Assembly: GCA_026418275.1 (NCBI GenBank) | Contig: JAOABQ010000112.1 | Location: 124,001 to 188,000 of the forward strand | DNA length: 64,000 nt | Direction: 5' to 3' | From: Clostridia bacterium | GTDB taxonomy: Bacteria; Bacillota; Clostridia; Acetivibrionales; DSM-2933 | In this document: positions 34,173 through 42,904 of the stretch, piece by piece | Layout: each line of letters begins with the position of its first letter | Position numbering within the stretch: position 1 is the first letter of the stretch | Position numbers and translations under genes: made by a program | The notes under the pieces: generated by a model | Databases searched by the model: none | The model's input: only the letters and a program-made list of their open reading frames with translations | Told to the model about the DNA's origin: nothing

Positions 34173-35623
34173 TGATAAAAATTCTTAGGGTAAAAATTGA
34201 AAATTTTCAATCCCATGAAAATTCGATACTTGAGTTTACCGATGGACTCAATGTCATTATCGGGCCTTCCGATCAGGGGAAGTCTGCTGTAGTCCGGGCT
34301 ATTAAGTGGGTATTTTATAATGAGCCCCGGGGGATGGAGTTTATAAGGCATGGGACTTCCGCTGCCCGTGTTACGGTAGAGCTTTCAAATGGCTATACCA
34401 TCATTCGGGAGCGGTCGCAGCGGGTAAACCGGTATGTTGTTATTGATCCCCAAAAGGGTTCTATTACCCTTGAAGGGTTTGGAAACGAGGTGCCCCAGGA
34501 AGTGGTCAGAGCTCATGGGATTCCAAAAGTTATGTTGGATACCGATAAGAGCAGCAGTTTAAACATAAGTGAGCAGTTGGAGGGGCCTTTCCTGCTCTCT
34601 GAAAGCGGAGCTATACGTGCAAAAGCCATCGGACGGCTCACAGGACTTCATATTATGGATAGGGCAATGAAGGATACGATGACTGACCTTCGGCGTGAGA
34701 ATCAAACTTCAGACCGGCTTATAAGGGAAATGAAAGAGGTGGACCAAAGTCTGGAGGAATTTAAGGATCTTCCTTTGTTGGAAAGAAAGATTAATAACCT
34801 GGATTGGATTACACAGAATCTTGAGAGATCAATTTCCAAAAAGGACAAGCTTAATAGATTGCAAAATTCAATTAATACATTTAAAAAGGAATATACAGAT
34901 GTTAAGAGTACCTTGGAGAAGCTTCAAGGTTTGGAAGCATGCGAAGGGTATGTGCGTGAATCTGACGTATTGCTAAAAAAAATAATTCAATTAAAGGATT
35001 CACAAAAGTCATTAAATGAGGTACAATCAGGAATTGAAGAATCGAGGAACAGTTTGGAAAAAACCTCGAAGATTCATTCTCTTGCAGAAGTGATTGCCGA
35101 AATCAGCGAAAAAAAAGTCAGGTTTGAAAGGATTGAAGCTGTAAGAAGTTTACTTTTGAAAACCGAAGACGAACAAAAAAATGTGAAAAGGGTTTTGGAG
35201 CAAACGGAAAAGTTGGATCTAATGGACGGGATGATTAACCGGGCTGAAGAAAAGGTGCTACTTGAAGGCGGGCTGATTTCAAGAAATGTCAAGGTAAAAG
35301 ACTTGGATGCTAAAATAAATGAAGCAAATAGAATTCTTCAAAAGACAGCTCAGGTGACCGATTGCTCACGCTATATATCTGAGGGGGATCAGAAGACGCT
35401 GGACCTAAAAAAGCTGGAAGTCTTAAATGAAAATTATAAGTCCCTCCAAGGAAATATCGAAGAAGGTAAAAGGTTTATAGAACAAAATGCTGAGGAAATG
35501 AGAAGATTTGTTAAAGCGTATACAGATTTACTGAAGGAAGCTGGTAAATGCCCTACGTGTGGGGGAGAACTAAGTGATGATAAGCTGGGAGAAATCATAA
35601 AGACATATGAGGAGGCAAACTAA
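34169..35623 (+). CDS. half-Rad50/SbcC-like ATPase ending at a zinc hook
   Basis: A 484-residue protein. The N-terminal ABC-ATPase lobe has Walker A GPSDQGKSA (32-40) and a Q-loop around Gln136 (ISEQLEGPFLLSESG). A coiled coil of ~270 residues follows, then a CPTC zinc hook (Cys461, Cys464) just 24 residues before the stop. Rad50/SbcC proteins continue with a returning coiled coil and a second lobe bearing the ABC signature, Walker B and D-loop. None of these is present here or in the next frames, so ATP hydrolysis of the normal kind is doubtful. The ATGATGA overlap with the nuclease gene and the TAATG overlap with the next gene show that the ends are intact operon junctions, not assembly breaks. 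Confidence 0.85.
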   Translation: MMIKILRVKIENFQSHENSILEFTDGLNVIIGPSDQGKSAVVRAIKWVFYNEPRGMEFIRHGTSAARVTVELSNGYTIIRERSQRVNRYVVIDPQKGSITLEGFGNEVPQEVVRAHGIPKVMLDTDKSSSLNISEQLEGPFLLSESGAIRAKAIGRLTGLHIMDRAMKDTMTDLRRENQTSDRLIREMKEVDQSLEEFKDLPLLERKINNLDWITQNLERSISKKDKLNRLQNSINTFKKEYTDVKSTLEKLQGLEACEGYVRESDVLLKKIIQLKDSQKSLNEVQSGIEESRNSLEKTSKIHSLAEVIAEISEKKVRFERIEAVRSLLLKTEDEQKNVKRVLEQTEKLDLMDGMINRAEEKVLLEGGLISRNVKVKDLDAKINEANRILQKTAQVTDCSRYISEGDQKTLDLKKLEVLNENYKSLQGNIEEGKRFIEQNAEEMRRFVKAYTDLLKEAGKCPTCGGELSDDKLGEIIKTYEEAN

Positions 35624-35865
35624 TGTCAACGGATTTCGATAAAAAGTTAAGTCAAATAAAGGATAACCTGGAAAAGGCAAAAAGTCTCAGAATACGGGCT
35701 GAGGCCCGTTTGGAGCAGCTTACAAAGCAAAAGCAGGATATTTTAAAGGAAATAGAAGAACTAGGTGTAAAGCCAGAAGATTTGGATAATGAAATTTTAA
35801 AACTTCGGAGTGAAATAGAGGAGCTAATTAAGAAGGCAGGAGAAATGCTGCCCGGTGACATATAA
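35623..35865 (+). CDS. small coiled-coil protein
   Basis: An 80-residue, highly charged, entirely helical protein. Heptad-like Leu/Ile spacing runs through residues 5-50 and again in EILKLRSEIEELIKKAGEML, with a break at GVKPEDLD. Its ATG shares an A with the stop of the Rad50-like gene (TAATG), so it is made in coupling with it. It could pair with the long coiled coil of that protein, a guess from context. The 3' end runs up to rimO without a terminator. Confidence 0.75.
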   Translation: MSTDFDKKLSQIKDNLEKAKSLRIRAEARLEQLTKQKQDILKEIEELGVKPEDLDNEILKLRSEIEELIKKAGEMLPGDI

Positions 35866-35890
35866 AAACCTGGAACTAGGAGTGTGGAAA

Positions 35891-37240
35891 TTGCAAAGGA
35901 AAAAAATTGGAGTCGTTTCCCTGGGCTGTCCCAAAAATTTGGTGGACAGTGAAATTATGTTGGGGCTTTTAGAAAGTGAAAACTATGAAATTACCAATGA
36001 AGAGAATGAGGCTCAAATCCTCATTGTCAATACATGCGGTTTTATTGAATCGGCAAAACAGGAATCAGTAAATACCATTTTGGAATTGGCGGACTATAAA
36101 AAGGGTAAGTGTGAACTGCTTATTGTGACAGGATGTCTGGCAGAGAGGTATAAAGATAAGATTATCGAGCAAATTCCGGAAGTGGATGCGGTCATAGGGA
36201 CCGGAAATTATGGAGAAATTGCCCGGACGATTGAAGCTGCCTTTCATGGTCAAAAAACTTTACTTTATGGGAAACTTGAAGAAGTGGATTATCTTAAAAA
36301 TAAAAGGATAATTTCTACAAAAAATGGATATGCTTATTTAAAAATAGCAGAAGGTTGCGATAACTGCTGTACCTATTGCATCATTCCGTCATTGCGCGGC
36401 CGTTATAGAAGCAGACCCATGGAGGATCTGGTTGAGGAAGCAAGATTTTTAGCCGCGAATAAGGTCAGGGAGATCATATTGGTTGCCCAGGACACCACCC
36501 GGTATGGGATGGACTTATATAAGGAAAGAAAATTAGTAGAATTGATCAAAAGGATCAGCGAGATAGAGGAAATTGAATGGATAAGGCTTTTATATTGCTA
36601 TCCGGAGGAAATTGACCAAAACCTTCTGGAGGAAATGTCGGGAAATGACAAACTGTGCAAGTACTTGGACATTCCCATCCAACATGTCAGTGATGACATT
36701 TTAAAAAGAATGGGAAGAAGGGGAACAGGAAATGAAATAAAGAGCCTTATAAACCAGCTCAAGGAAAAAATTCCTGAGATTGTCATAAGGACATCGATGA
36801 TTGTAGGTTTTCCCGGAGAAACCGAAGAAAATTATAAAGAACTTTTTGAATTTGTAAGAGATTTTAAGATTGACAGGCTGGGGGTTTTTGCTTATTCTAG
36901 AGAAGAAGATACAAAGGCGGCAAAATTTTCTTCACAGATTCCTAAAAGAAGCAAAGAAAAAAGAAGAAAAGAAATCATGAATTTGCAAAAGGAAATTCAT
37001 CTTGAAAAGAACCAAAACCGCTTAAGCAAAGTATTTAAAACCCTTGTTGAAGGGGTTGCCGAGGATGGGATATTCTATTTCGGCAGGACCTATGGTGAAG
37101 CGCCGGATATTGACGGGGTGGTTTATTTTACAAGCAAGGAGCCGTTAAATATCGGGGAGTTTGTTCACGTAAAGATGATTACTTTAGACGAATATGATTT
37201 AATAGGAGAGGTTGTGGATGAAACTAAATCTTCCAAATAA
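35891..37240 (+). CDS. rimO: ribosomal protein S12 methylthiotransferase
   Basis: A 449-residue radical-SAM methylthiotransferase modifying an Asp of ribosomal protein S12. The N-terminal UPF0004 domain has IGVVSLGCPKNLVDSE and CGFIESAKQES (the RimO-type version, not MiaB). The radical SAM domain has the 4Fe-4S motif CDNCCTYC, and a C-terminal TRAM domain follows (about 385-445). Longer in-frame starts (GTG 35855, GTG 35882) are poorly placed; AGGAG at 35878-35882 is 8 nt from TTG 35891, which also gives the usual N-terminus. It overlaps pgsA by 23 nt, the common rimO-pgsA arrangement in Firmicutes. Confidence 0.93.
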   Translation: MQRKKIGVVSLGCPKNLVDSEIMLGLLESENYEITNEENEAQILIVNTCGFIESAKQESVNTILELADYKKGKCELLIVTGCLAERYKDKIIEQIPEVDAVIGTGNYGEIARTIEAAFHGQKTLLYGKLEEVDYLKNKRIISTKNGYAYLKIAEGCDNCCTYCIIPSLRGRYRSRPMEDLVEEARFLAANKVREIILVAQDTTRYGMDLYKERKLVELIKRISEIEEIEWIRLLYCYPEEIDQNLLEEMSGNDKLCKYLDIPIQHVSDDILKRMGRRGTGNEIKSLINQLKEKIPEIVIRTSMIVGFPGETEENYKELFEFVRDFKIDRLGVFAYSREEDTKAAKFSSQIPKRSKEKRRKEIMNLQKEIHLEKNQNRLSKVFKTLVEGVAEDGIFYFGRTYGEAPDIDGVVYFTSKEPLNIGEFVHVKMITLDEYDLIGEVVDETKSSK

Positions 37241-37826
37241 GATTACATTATCAAGAATATTGCTTGTGCCTATATTTATGTTGTTTATTCTCCCTATTCC
37301 AGCATGGGTGGTTAATTCGGATATATTAAGTTTTATGAGGGAACAGCTGACTGCAATTAATGAATTTATCCAGAAAACGGGGAATTATGTTGCTGCGTTT
37401 ATATTTATCATTGCAGCAAGTACCGATGGTGTGGATGGTTATATTGCACGAAAAAGAAAGCAGGTAACCAACATCGGTAAGTTTCTTGATCCGATTGCAG
37501 ATAAACTTTTGGTAACTGCAGCATTGATTGCACTTGTACAAAGAGGAGATGCGGCGGGTTGGGCCGGGATGGTTATTATCGGGAGAGAATTTATTGTGAC
37601 CGGGTTAAGACTGGTGGCAGCCGGTGAGGGAATTGTAATCGCCGCCAGCAATTGGGGGAAAATAAAGACGATTACACAAATGGTAGCAATTATTGCCTCT
37701 CTCTTCAAGTTTGATGCCTTCCATTTCGACCGATATGCCATGCTGGTTGCTGTGATTGTAACCGTTTACTCAGGATATGATTACATCAAGAAGAATGTAC
37801 ATGTGATGGGGCAAGAAAAATCGTAA
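37218..37826 (+). CDS. pgsA: CDP-diacylglycerol-glycerol-3-phosphate 3-phosphatidyltransferase
   Basis: A 202-residue integral membrane enzyme making phosphatidylglycerol phosphate, the committed step to phosphatidylglycerol. The CDP-alcohol phosphotransferase signature DG-x2-AR-x8-G-x3-D-x3-D is complete (TDGVDGYIARKR, GKFLDPIADK). About five hydrophobic helices; the N-terminus LNLPNKITLSRILLVPIFM is typical. ATG 37218 has AGGAGAG upstream within rimO. It is followed after 140 bp by fapR, so phospholipid and fatty-acid synthesis genes adjoin. Confidence 0.95.
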   Translation: MKLNLPNKITLSRILLVPIFMLFILPIPAWVVNSDILSFMREQLTAINEFIQKTGNYVAAFIFIIAASTDGVDGYIARKRKQVTNIGKFLDPIADKLLVTAALIALVQRGDAAGWAGMVIIGREFIVTGLRLVAAGEGIVIAASNWGKIKTITQMVAIIASLFKFDAFHFDRYAMLVAVIVTVYSGYDYIKKNVHVMGQEKS

Positions 37827-37851
37827 AATTTAATTAATTTTTAGGAAATGA

Positions 37852-37880
37852 TTGCATATCCATTAAATATATAATATACT
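37852..37880 (+). promoter_or_regulatory. sigma-A promoter of fapR
   Basis: TTGCAT (37852-37857), a 17-nt spacer and TATACT (37875-37880): one mismatch from consensus in each box region, with ideal spacing. Confidence 0.7.
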
Positions 37881-37894
37881 CTTGGTAGCAGGCG

Positions 37895-37911
37895 TTAGTA
37901 CCAGGTAATAA
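37895..37911. promoter_or_regulatory. FapR operator (autoregulation of fapR / lipid cluster)
   Basis: TTAGTACCAGGTAATAA differs at one position from the palindromic FapR site TTAGTACCTGGTACTAA-type consensus with a free central base. It lies 14 bp after the -10, where bound FapR would block transcription. FapR releases DNA when malonyl-CoA rises, so the cluster should switch on when precursor is abundant. Confidence 0.8.
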
Positions 37912-37966
37912 TTTAACAAGTAAGTGTAATAATTAGTATTGATCCTAAACAGCGAGAGGTGTCATG

Positions 37967-38542
37967 ATGAGTAGAACTTCCCTTCTAAAAAAGGAAAGGC
38001 AGAAAGTTCTTCTTGAGAAAATAAAATCAGATCCGTTTTTAACCGATGAAGAACTTGCGGAATCATTTTCTGTAAGTGTCCCGACGATCAGATTGGATCG
38101 GCTTGAATTGGGAATTCCGGAGCTTCGGGAAAGAGTCAAAAATGTAGCAGAGAAAAACTATAGCAAACTAAAGTCATTACAAAGCAAAGAACTTGTTGGA
38201 GAGCTTTTGGATATTTCCCTTGGCAAAAGTGGTATTTCAATTTTAGAAACCGATGAGGGAATGGCTTTTCAAAAGACCCGGATTGTAAGGGGACATTTCA
38301 TTTATTCACTTGCAGAATCCTTGGCAATTGCAGTTATTGATGCTCAGGTAGCTCTGGTAGGAGTCGCCAATATAAAGTATAAAACGCCGGTATATGCAGG
38401 TACTAAACTGATTGCAAAAGCTGAAGTGCGGGAAGTAAGAGGGAGTAAGTTTATTGTTTGGGTAAAAATCCTTGAAAAACAGGTTGAAGTTTTCCGTGGG
38501 AAATTTATTCTCGTCTCCCTTGAAAAAGTTGAGAAAAAATAG
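37967..38542 (+). CDS. fapR: fatty-acid biosynthesis repressor FapR
   Basis: A 191-residue malonyl-CoA-responsive repressor. The N-terminal helix-turn-helix (DPFLTDEELAESFSVSVPTIRLDRLELGIPELRERV in two adjoining motifs, about 18-55) is followed by a linker helix and a hot-dog fold domain (about 75-190) that binds malonyl-CoA. VGVANIKYKTPVYAGTKLIAKAEV is the thioesterase-like strand region. ATG 37967 is preferred over 37964 for spacing from GAGAGGT. A matching operator lies in its promoter, and the fatty-acid genes it should control follow. Confidence 0.92.
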   Translation: MSRTSLLKKERQKVLLEKIKSDPFLTDEELAESFSVSVPTIRLDRLELGIPELRERVKNVAEKNYSKLKSLQSKELVGELLDISLGKSGISILETDEGMAFQKTRIVRGHFIYSLAESLAIAVIDAQVALVGVANIKYKTPVYAGTKLIAKAEVREVRGSKFIVWVKILEKQVEVFRGKFILVSLEKVEKK

Positions 38543-38721
38543 TACGTTAGTTTATTGTTAATACATAATGAAATAAAAGGTTTGCATAAATATATACTCT
38601 ATAGAAGTTTAAACACCAGTATATTGCGAGCATGAAGAAATATTTGCGGTATACTCTGCCAAAGGGTAATCGTATTCTATATATGAAATTAAAATAATAT
38701 TTTCCTAGGAGTGAGCGCGTT

Positions 38722-39747
38722 TTGCTTATTTTAGTGGATGCTATGGGTGGAGACAATGCACCTCAGTCAGTAGTAAATGGTTGTATGGATGCAATAGGTG
38801 AAGTTGAAGGTTTTGATATACTGTTAATTGGTGACAGCAATAAGATAAACCCTATTATTAAAGAAAGAAATTTCTCTGATCCCAGACTTAAGGTACATCA
38901 TGCCAGTGATGTTATTACCAATGAGGATATGCCTACAAGGGCTATTAAGAATAAAAAGGATTCGTCCATGGTTGTGGGATTCAATTTGTTAAAGGAAAAA
39001 AAAGGTGATGTGTTCCTTTCAGCAGGCAACAGCGGTGCATTAATGACGGGTGCGCTGCTCATATTGGGCCGTATAAAAGGCGTTGACAGGCCGACAATTC
39101 CTGCATTGGTTCCTAGTAAAGGTGGAAAAGTTCTTCTCGTTGATGCAGGACTCAACTCAGTGTGCAAGCCCATCAATTATCTTCAATTTTCAATTATTGG
39201 CTCGATTTATATGAAAAAATTATTTCATATTGAAAATCCGAAGGTGGGCCTTATCAATATAGGGGTAGAGGAAAAGAAAGGTACCGAGGTGGTTAAACAG
39301 GCATATGCCCTGATGCGGGATTCCAACGCAAATATTAATTTTGTCGGCAATATAGAAGGAAATGATGTAGCGGAAGGAAAAGTCCATGTAGCGGTATGTG
39401 ACGGTTTTGTAGGCAATATACTGCTAAAGTTTTATGAAGGCGCAGGATCCTTTATGATGAGTATTCTAAAGGGGATTTTTACCAAGAGCATTGTTTCGAA
39501 AGTTTCTGCACTCTTAATAAAAGGTGGACTTGAAAATTTTAAAAAGACCATGGATAGAGATGAAAACGGCGGAGCTCCTATTTTAGGAGTTAACGGCAAT
39601 GTAGTAAAAAGCCATGGAAATTCCAGTGCCCGGACGATAAAGCATGTAGTTTTAAAAGCATATCATTTGGCAAGCTCATCAGTACTTGAGGAAATCCAGG
39701 AAGAGTTTAAGAATATGGAGGTTGATGACATTGAATTTTCAGAATAA
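38722..39747 (+). CDS. plsX: phosphate acyltransferase PlsX
   Basis: A 341-residue enzyme converting acyl-ACP to acyl-phosphate, the acyl donor for the glycerol-phosphate acyltransferase PlsY. The diagnostic N-terminus VDAMGGDNAPQSVVNG follows TTG 38722, with AGGAGTGAG upstream. DVFLSAGNSGALMTGALL, VLLVDAGLNS, LINIGVEEKKGTE and CDGFVGNILLKFYEG are conserved. It overlaps fabH by 17 nt. It is second in the cluster after fapR, as in Bacillus. Confidence 0.95.
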   Translation: MLILVDAMGGDNAPQSVVNGCMDAIGEVEGFDILLIGDSNKINPIIKERNFSDPRLKVHHASDVITNEDMPTRAIKNKKDSSMVVGFNLLKEKKGDVFLSAGNSGALMTGALLILGRIKGVDRPTIPALVPSKGGKVLLVDAGLNSVCKPINYLQFSIIGSIYMKKLFHIENPKVGLINIGVEEKKGTEVVKQAYALMRDSNANINFVGNIEGNDVAEGKVHVAVCDGFVGNILLKFYEGAGSFMMSILKGIFTKSIVSKVSALLIKGGLENFKKTMDRDENGGAPILGVNGNVVKSHGNSSARTIKHVVLKAYHLASSSVLEEIQEEFKNMEVDDIEFSE

Positions 39748-40729
39748 TTCTGTTGGTATTTTAGGAATTGGAAGTGCTTTGCCTGAGAAGGTTTTGACAA
39801 ACTTTGACCTTGAAAAGATGGTAGATACATCGGATGAATGGATAACAAAAAGAACGGGTATATCTGAACGCAGGATTTTAGATGAGAATACTCCAGGAAG
39901 CCATTTGGGCACCAAGGCTGCTAAGAGGGCTTTGGAAGACGCTGGTATTGCCGCTGAAGAAATCGACCTTATTATTGTAGCAACTGAGACCCCGGATTAT
40001 CTAACACCCTCCATGTCTTGCATCATTCAAAGCAATTTAGGTGCAAGCAAGGCAGCAGCGTTTGATTTGAATTCGGCCTGTACCGGTTTTGTATATGGAC
40101 TCACTGTTGCAAATCAATTCATTAAAACAGGTTTTTATAAGTATATTCTTGTGATAGGATGTGAAGCTTTATCCAAGGTTACCGACTGGAAGGACCGCAA
40201 TACCTGCGTACTGTTTGCAGATGGAGCAGGGGCGGCGGTGGTTGGACCTGTTGAAGAGGGCTATGGGATATTAAACACATATATTGGTGCCGATGGAAAC
40301 CTGGGAAAAAATATAACAGCACCTTGCTGCTTTATAACCGATGAAGACAAAGCAAAAAGAGAAAGTGAAAATAAGCGTGTATTGTGGATGGATGGCGGCG
40401 AAGTATTTAAGTTTGCTGTAAGAATAATGGAGCATGCAACGGTTAAAGTGCTTGAGGACACAAAGATTACCTTGGATGATTTGAAAATTATTTTCCCTCA
40501 TCAGGCAAATATCAGAATCATTGACGGTGCTGCCAAAAGACTGGGGGTATCTCAAGAGAAGGTATTTACAAATGTCCACAAATATGGTAACATTTCATCT
40601 GCTTCAATCCCTGTAGGGTTGGATGAGGCAGATAAGGCAGGAAGCCTTAAAAAAGGAGATAATATTGTTTTGGTTGGTTTTGGCGGAGGACTTACATGGG
40701 GAGCGGCAGTAATAAAATGGAGTAAATAG
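39731..40729 (+). CDS. fabH: 3-oxoacyl-ACP synthase III
   Basis: A 332-residue initiating condensing enzyme joining acetyl-CoA (or branched acyl-CoA) with malonyl-ACP. The catalytic triad is visible: Cys117 (DLNSACTGFVYG), His in FPHQANIRII and Asn in KYGNISSASIP. The C-terminal GFGGGLTWGAAVIKW is typical. The frame continues upstream, but GGAGGT (39717-39722) and family alignment favour TTG 39731 over ATG 39725. No fabK/fabI gene follows it, although many clostridial clusters carry fabK here. Confidence 0.95.
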   Translation: MNFQNNSVGILGIGSALPEKVLTNFDLEKMVDTSDEWITKRTGISERRILDENTPGSHLGTKAAKRALEDAGIAAEEIDLIIVATETPDYLTPSMSCIIQSNLGASKAAAFDLNSACTGFVYGLTVANQFIKTGFYKYILVIGCEALSKVTDWKDRNTCVLFADGAGAAVVGPVEEGYGILNTYIGADGNLGKNITAPCCFITDEDKAKRESENKRVLWMDGGEVFKFAVRIMEHATVKVLEDTKITLDDLKIIFPHQANIRIIDGAAKRLGVSQEKVFTNVHKYGNISSASIPVGLDEADKAGSLKKGDNIVLVGFGGGLTWGAAVIKWSK

Positions 40730-40832
40730 CCGTAAATATCCATCAATAAAAGTGCCATAAAGTATAAATGTTTTCAAAAGAGCAATCAATAGATTTGGAT
40801 ATACGGTTTGGAATAAATTTGGAGGTGGATGT

Positions 40833-41768
40833 ATGGGAAAGATCGCATTTGTTTTTGCGGGCCAGGGAGCACAAAGTGTCGGCATGGGAAGTGAAATTGC
40901 CAAAGAATTTAAGTCTTCTGATGCCATATTTGAAAGGGCATCGGATGCGTTAGGGTTTGATGTTAAAAAGATGGTTTTTGAAGGTGACGAGGAGACTCTC
41001 AAAATAACCGAAAATACACAGCCTACCATACTGACTACAAGTATTGCCTGTCTCCAGCCCATTCTTGAAAGAGGAATTGTGCCGGATGTGGTTGCAGGTT
41101 TAAGTTTAGGTGAATATACAGCTCATGTAGCAGCGGGAACGATGGATTTCGAAACTGCGGTGGCACTGGTAAAAATGAGAGGGAAATTTATGCAGGAAGC
41201 AGTGCCCATTGGTGTGGGTACCATGGCCGCAATCCTGGGGCTTTCAAATGAAGATGTTGTAGAGTGCTGTAAATCGGCCTCTTCGGTAGGAATTGTGGAG
41301 CCTGCGAATTTCAACTGTCCGGGTCAGGTAGTTGTAGCCGGAGAAGTAAAAGCGGTTGAGCGGGTTGTTGAACTTTCAAAGGAAAAGGGAGCAAAAAGAT
41401 CCATGGTATTACCGGTAAGCGCACCATTTCACTGCAGTATGTTAAAACCTGCTGGAGAAAGACTTGCCGTTGAACTGGAAAAAATACAACTGTCCGATTT
41501 GAAAATTCCTGTCGTAACCAATGTTACAGCAGAATATATTACTGATAAAGGGTTGGTAAAGGATTTATTGATAAGGCAAGTAAGCAGCCCGGTAAGATGG
41601 GAGGATTCAGTAAGAAAAATGATTGAATCCGGTGTGGATACCTTTGTTGAATTTGGACCGGGAAAAACATTAAGCGGCTTTGTAAAGAAAATCAATAAGG
41701 AAGTAAAGACGCTGAATGTTGAAAATATGGAATCTTTAAACAAAACCATACAGGAACTAGGCTTGTAA
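40833..41768 (+). CDS. fabD: malonyl-CoA-ACP transacylase
   Basis: A 311-residue transferase loading malonyl groups onto acyl carrier protein. The N-terminus IAFVFAGQGAQSVGMG, nucleophile Ser91 in GLSLGEYTAHVAAG, catalytic His in LPVSAPFHCSML and the C-terminal VEFGPGKTLSGFVKK are all present. GGAGGTGG precedes ATG 40833. It follows fabH by 103 bp, a gap without a gene, and fabG comes 52 bp after. Confidence 0.95.
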   Translation: MGKIAFVFAGQGAQSVGMGSEIAKEFKSSDAIFERASDALGFDVKKMVFEGDEETLKITENTQPTILTTSIACLQPILERGIVPDVVAGLSLGEYTAHVAAGTMDFETAVALVKMRGKFMQEAVPIGVGTMAAILGLSNEDVVECCKSASSVGIVEPANFNCPGQVVVAGEVKAVERVVELSKEKGAKRSMVLPVSAPFHCSMLKPAGERLAVELEKIQLSDLKIPVVTNVTAEYITDKGLVKDLLIRQVSSPVRWEDSVRKMIESGVDTFVEFGPGKTLSGFVKKINKEVKTLNVENMESLNKTIQELGL

Positions 41769-41820
41769 AAGATCAAAATGCTTAAGATAAAAATGTTTAT
41801 GTTTGGGAGGGTTAGGAATA

Positions 41821-42564
41821 ATGCAGTTAAAAGGAAAAACAGCGGTTATTACGGGGTCTGCCAGAGGATTGGGAAAGTCAATCGCACTTAAGCTGGCACA
41901 AATGGGTGCCAATATCGTTTTAAACGATATTCCAAGTTCGGATGCTATTGATCAAACAGCAGAGGAATTTAAAGCGGCAGGTTTTCCGGTTACAGTTACA
42001 AAGGGTGATGTGAGAAATGAAGAGGATGTCAAACTGATGGTGAAAACGGCAGTAGATACCTTTGGTTCTCTGGATATTCTTGTGAATAATGCGGGCATAA
42101 CAATTGATAAACCCATGTTGATGATGCCGATTGAGGATTGGGATGCTGTTTTAGATATCAATTTGAAAGGTGCATTTTTGTGTACGAAAATAGCTGCAAA
42201 AGCCATGATTAAGAAAAAAAGCGGTAAAATAGTCAATATTGCGTCGGTTGCTGGCAGGTATGGAAATGCCGGGCAAGCAAATTATTCTGCTTCAAAAGCG
42301 GGGTTGATCGGCTTAACAAAGACAACTGCGAAGGAACTGGCACCGAGAGGTATTACATGTAATGCGGTAACACCCGGTCTTATCAGAAGTAAAATGACAG
42401 ACAAATTGCCGGATGATGTAAGGGATAATTATTTAAAAAACATTCCGCTAGGCAGGTTCGGGACACCTGAGGATGTGGCAAATGTTGTGGCTTTCCTTGC
42501 ATCCGATGACTCCAATTATGTTACAGGTCAAGTAATAGATATTGACGGCGGGTTGGTTATGTAA
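41821..42564 (+). CDS. fabG: 3-oxoacyl-ACP reductase
   Basis: A 247-residue short-chain dehydrogenase performing the NADPH-dependent first reduction of chain elongation. The cofactor loop is TGSARGLGKSIA; NNAGITIDKPM and the catalytic Ser-Tyr-Lys (VNIASVAGRYGNAGQANYSASKAG) are complete; the C-terminus is TGQVIDIDGGLVM. The start ATG 41821 has GGAGGGTTAGGA upstream; the in-frame TTG 41803 is part of that site. A hairpin without T-run lies between it and acpP. Confidence 0.95.
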   Translation: MQLKGKTAVITGSARGLGKSIALKLAQMGANIVLNDIPSSDAIDQTAEEFKAAGFPVTVTKGDVRNEEDVKLMVKTAVDTFGSLDILVNNAGITIDKPMLMMPIEDWDAVLDINLKGAFLCTKIAAKAMIKKKSGKIVNIASVAGRYGNAGQANYSASKAGLIGLTKTTAKELAPRGITCNAVTPGLIRSKMTDKLPDDVRDNYLKNIPLGRFGTPEDVANVVAFLASDDSNYVTGQVIDIDGGLVM

Positions 42565-42572
42565 TAATATCT

Positions 42573-42600
42573 AAATGTAAAAGTTGTCACTTTTTACATT
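42573..42600 (+). other. hairpin between fabG and acpP
   Basis: AATGTAAAAGT pairs with ACTTTTTACATT (one bulge) around TGTC. There is no T-run, so it is more likely an RNA-stability or partial attenuation structure than a terminator. It may help acpP mRNA levels differ from fabG. Confidence 0.4.
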
Positions 42601-42647
42601 GGGATCATCATAAATTTTATGCAGTATCTATGGAAGGAGGTGAATAT

Positions 42648-42875
42648 ATGGTATTTGAAAAGGTAAAAAAAATCATCGTTGAACAGTTAGGTGTTGAAGA
42701 AGATGATGTAGCTATGGAAGCTTCTTTCATAGACGACTTAGGAGCAGATTCATTAGACATAGTTGAGTTGATCATGGCTTTAGAAGAAGAATTTGATTTG
42801 GAAATTCCCGATAGTGAAGCAGAAAAAATTACTACAGTAGGTGACGCTGTAGACTACATTAAGAATAATACGTAA
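42648..42875 (+). CDS. acpP: acyl carrier protein
   Basis: A 75-residue acidic protein that carries the growing acyl chain. The phosphopantetheine site is Ser35 in DDLGADSLDIVEL. The four-helix pattern and EEFDLEIPDSEAEKI are standard. A very strong ribosome site AAGGAGGT lies 6 nt before ATG 42648; the in-frame ATG 42630 covers that site and is rejected. A strong terminator follows immediately, so fabF is transcribed separately or by read-through. Confidence 0.97.
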   Translation: MVFEKVKKIIVEQLGVEEDDVAMEASFIDDLGADSLDIVELIMALEEEFDLEIPDSEAEKITTVGDAVDYIKNNT

Positions 42876-42904
42876 AAAAAGTCCCTCAAACGGGACTTTT
42901 TTTA
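42874..42904 (+). terminator. terminator after acpP
   Basis: AAAAAGTCCC / GGGACTTTTT with a 6-nt loop and a seven-T run, beginning at the acpP stop codon. Confidence 0.9.

Noticed and set aside
35623..35865. The 80-residue protein as the missing C-terminal lobe of the Rad50-like ATPase
   Set aside because: It is only a coiled coil; no signature motif, Walker B or D-loop is present, and it is much too short.
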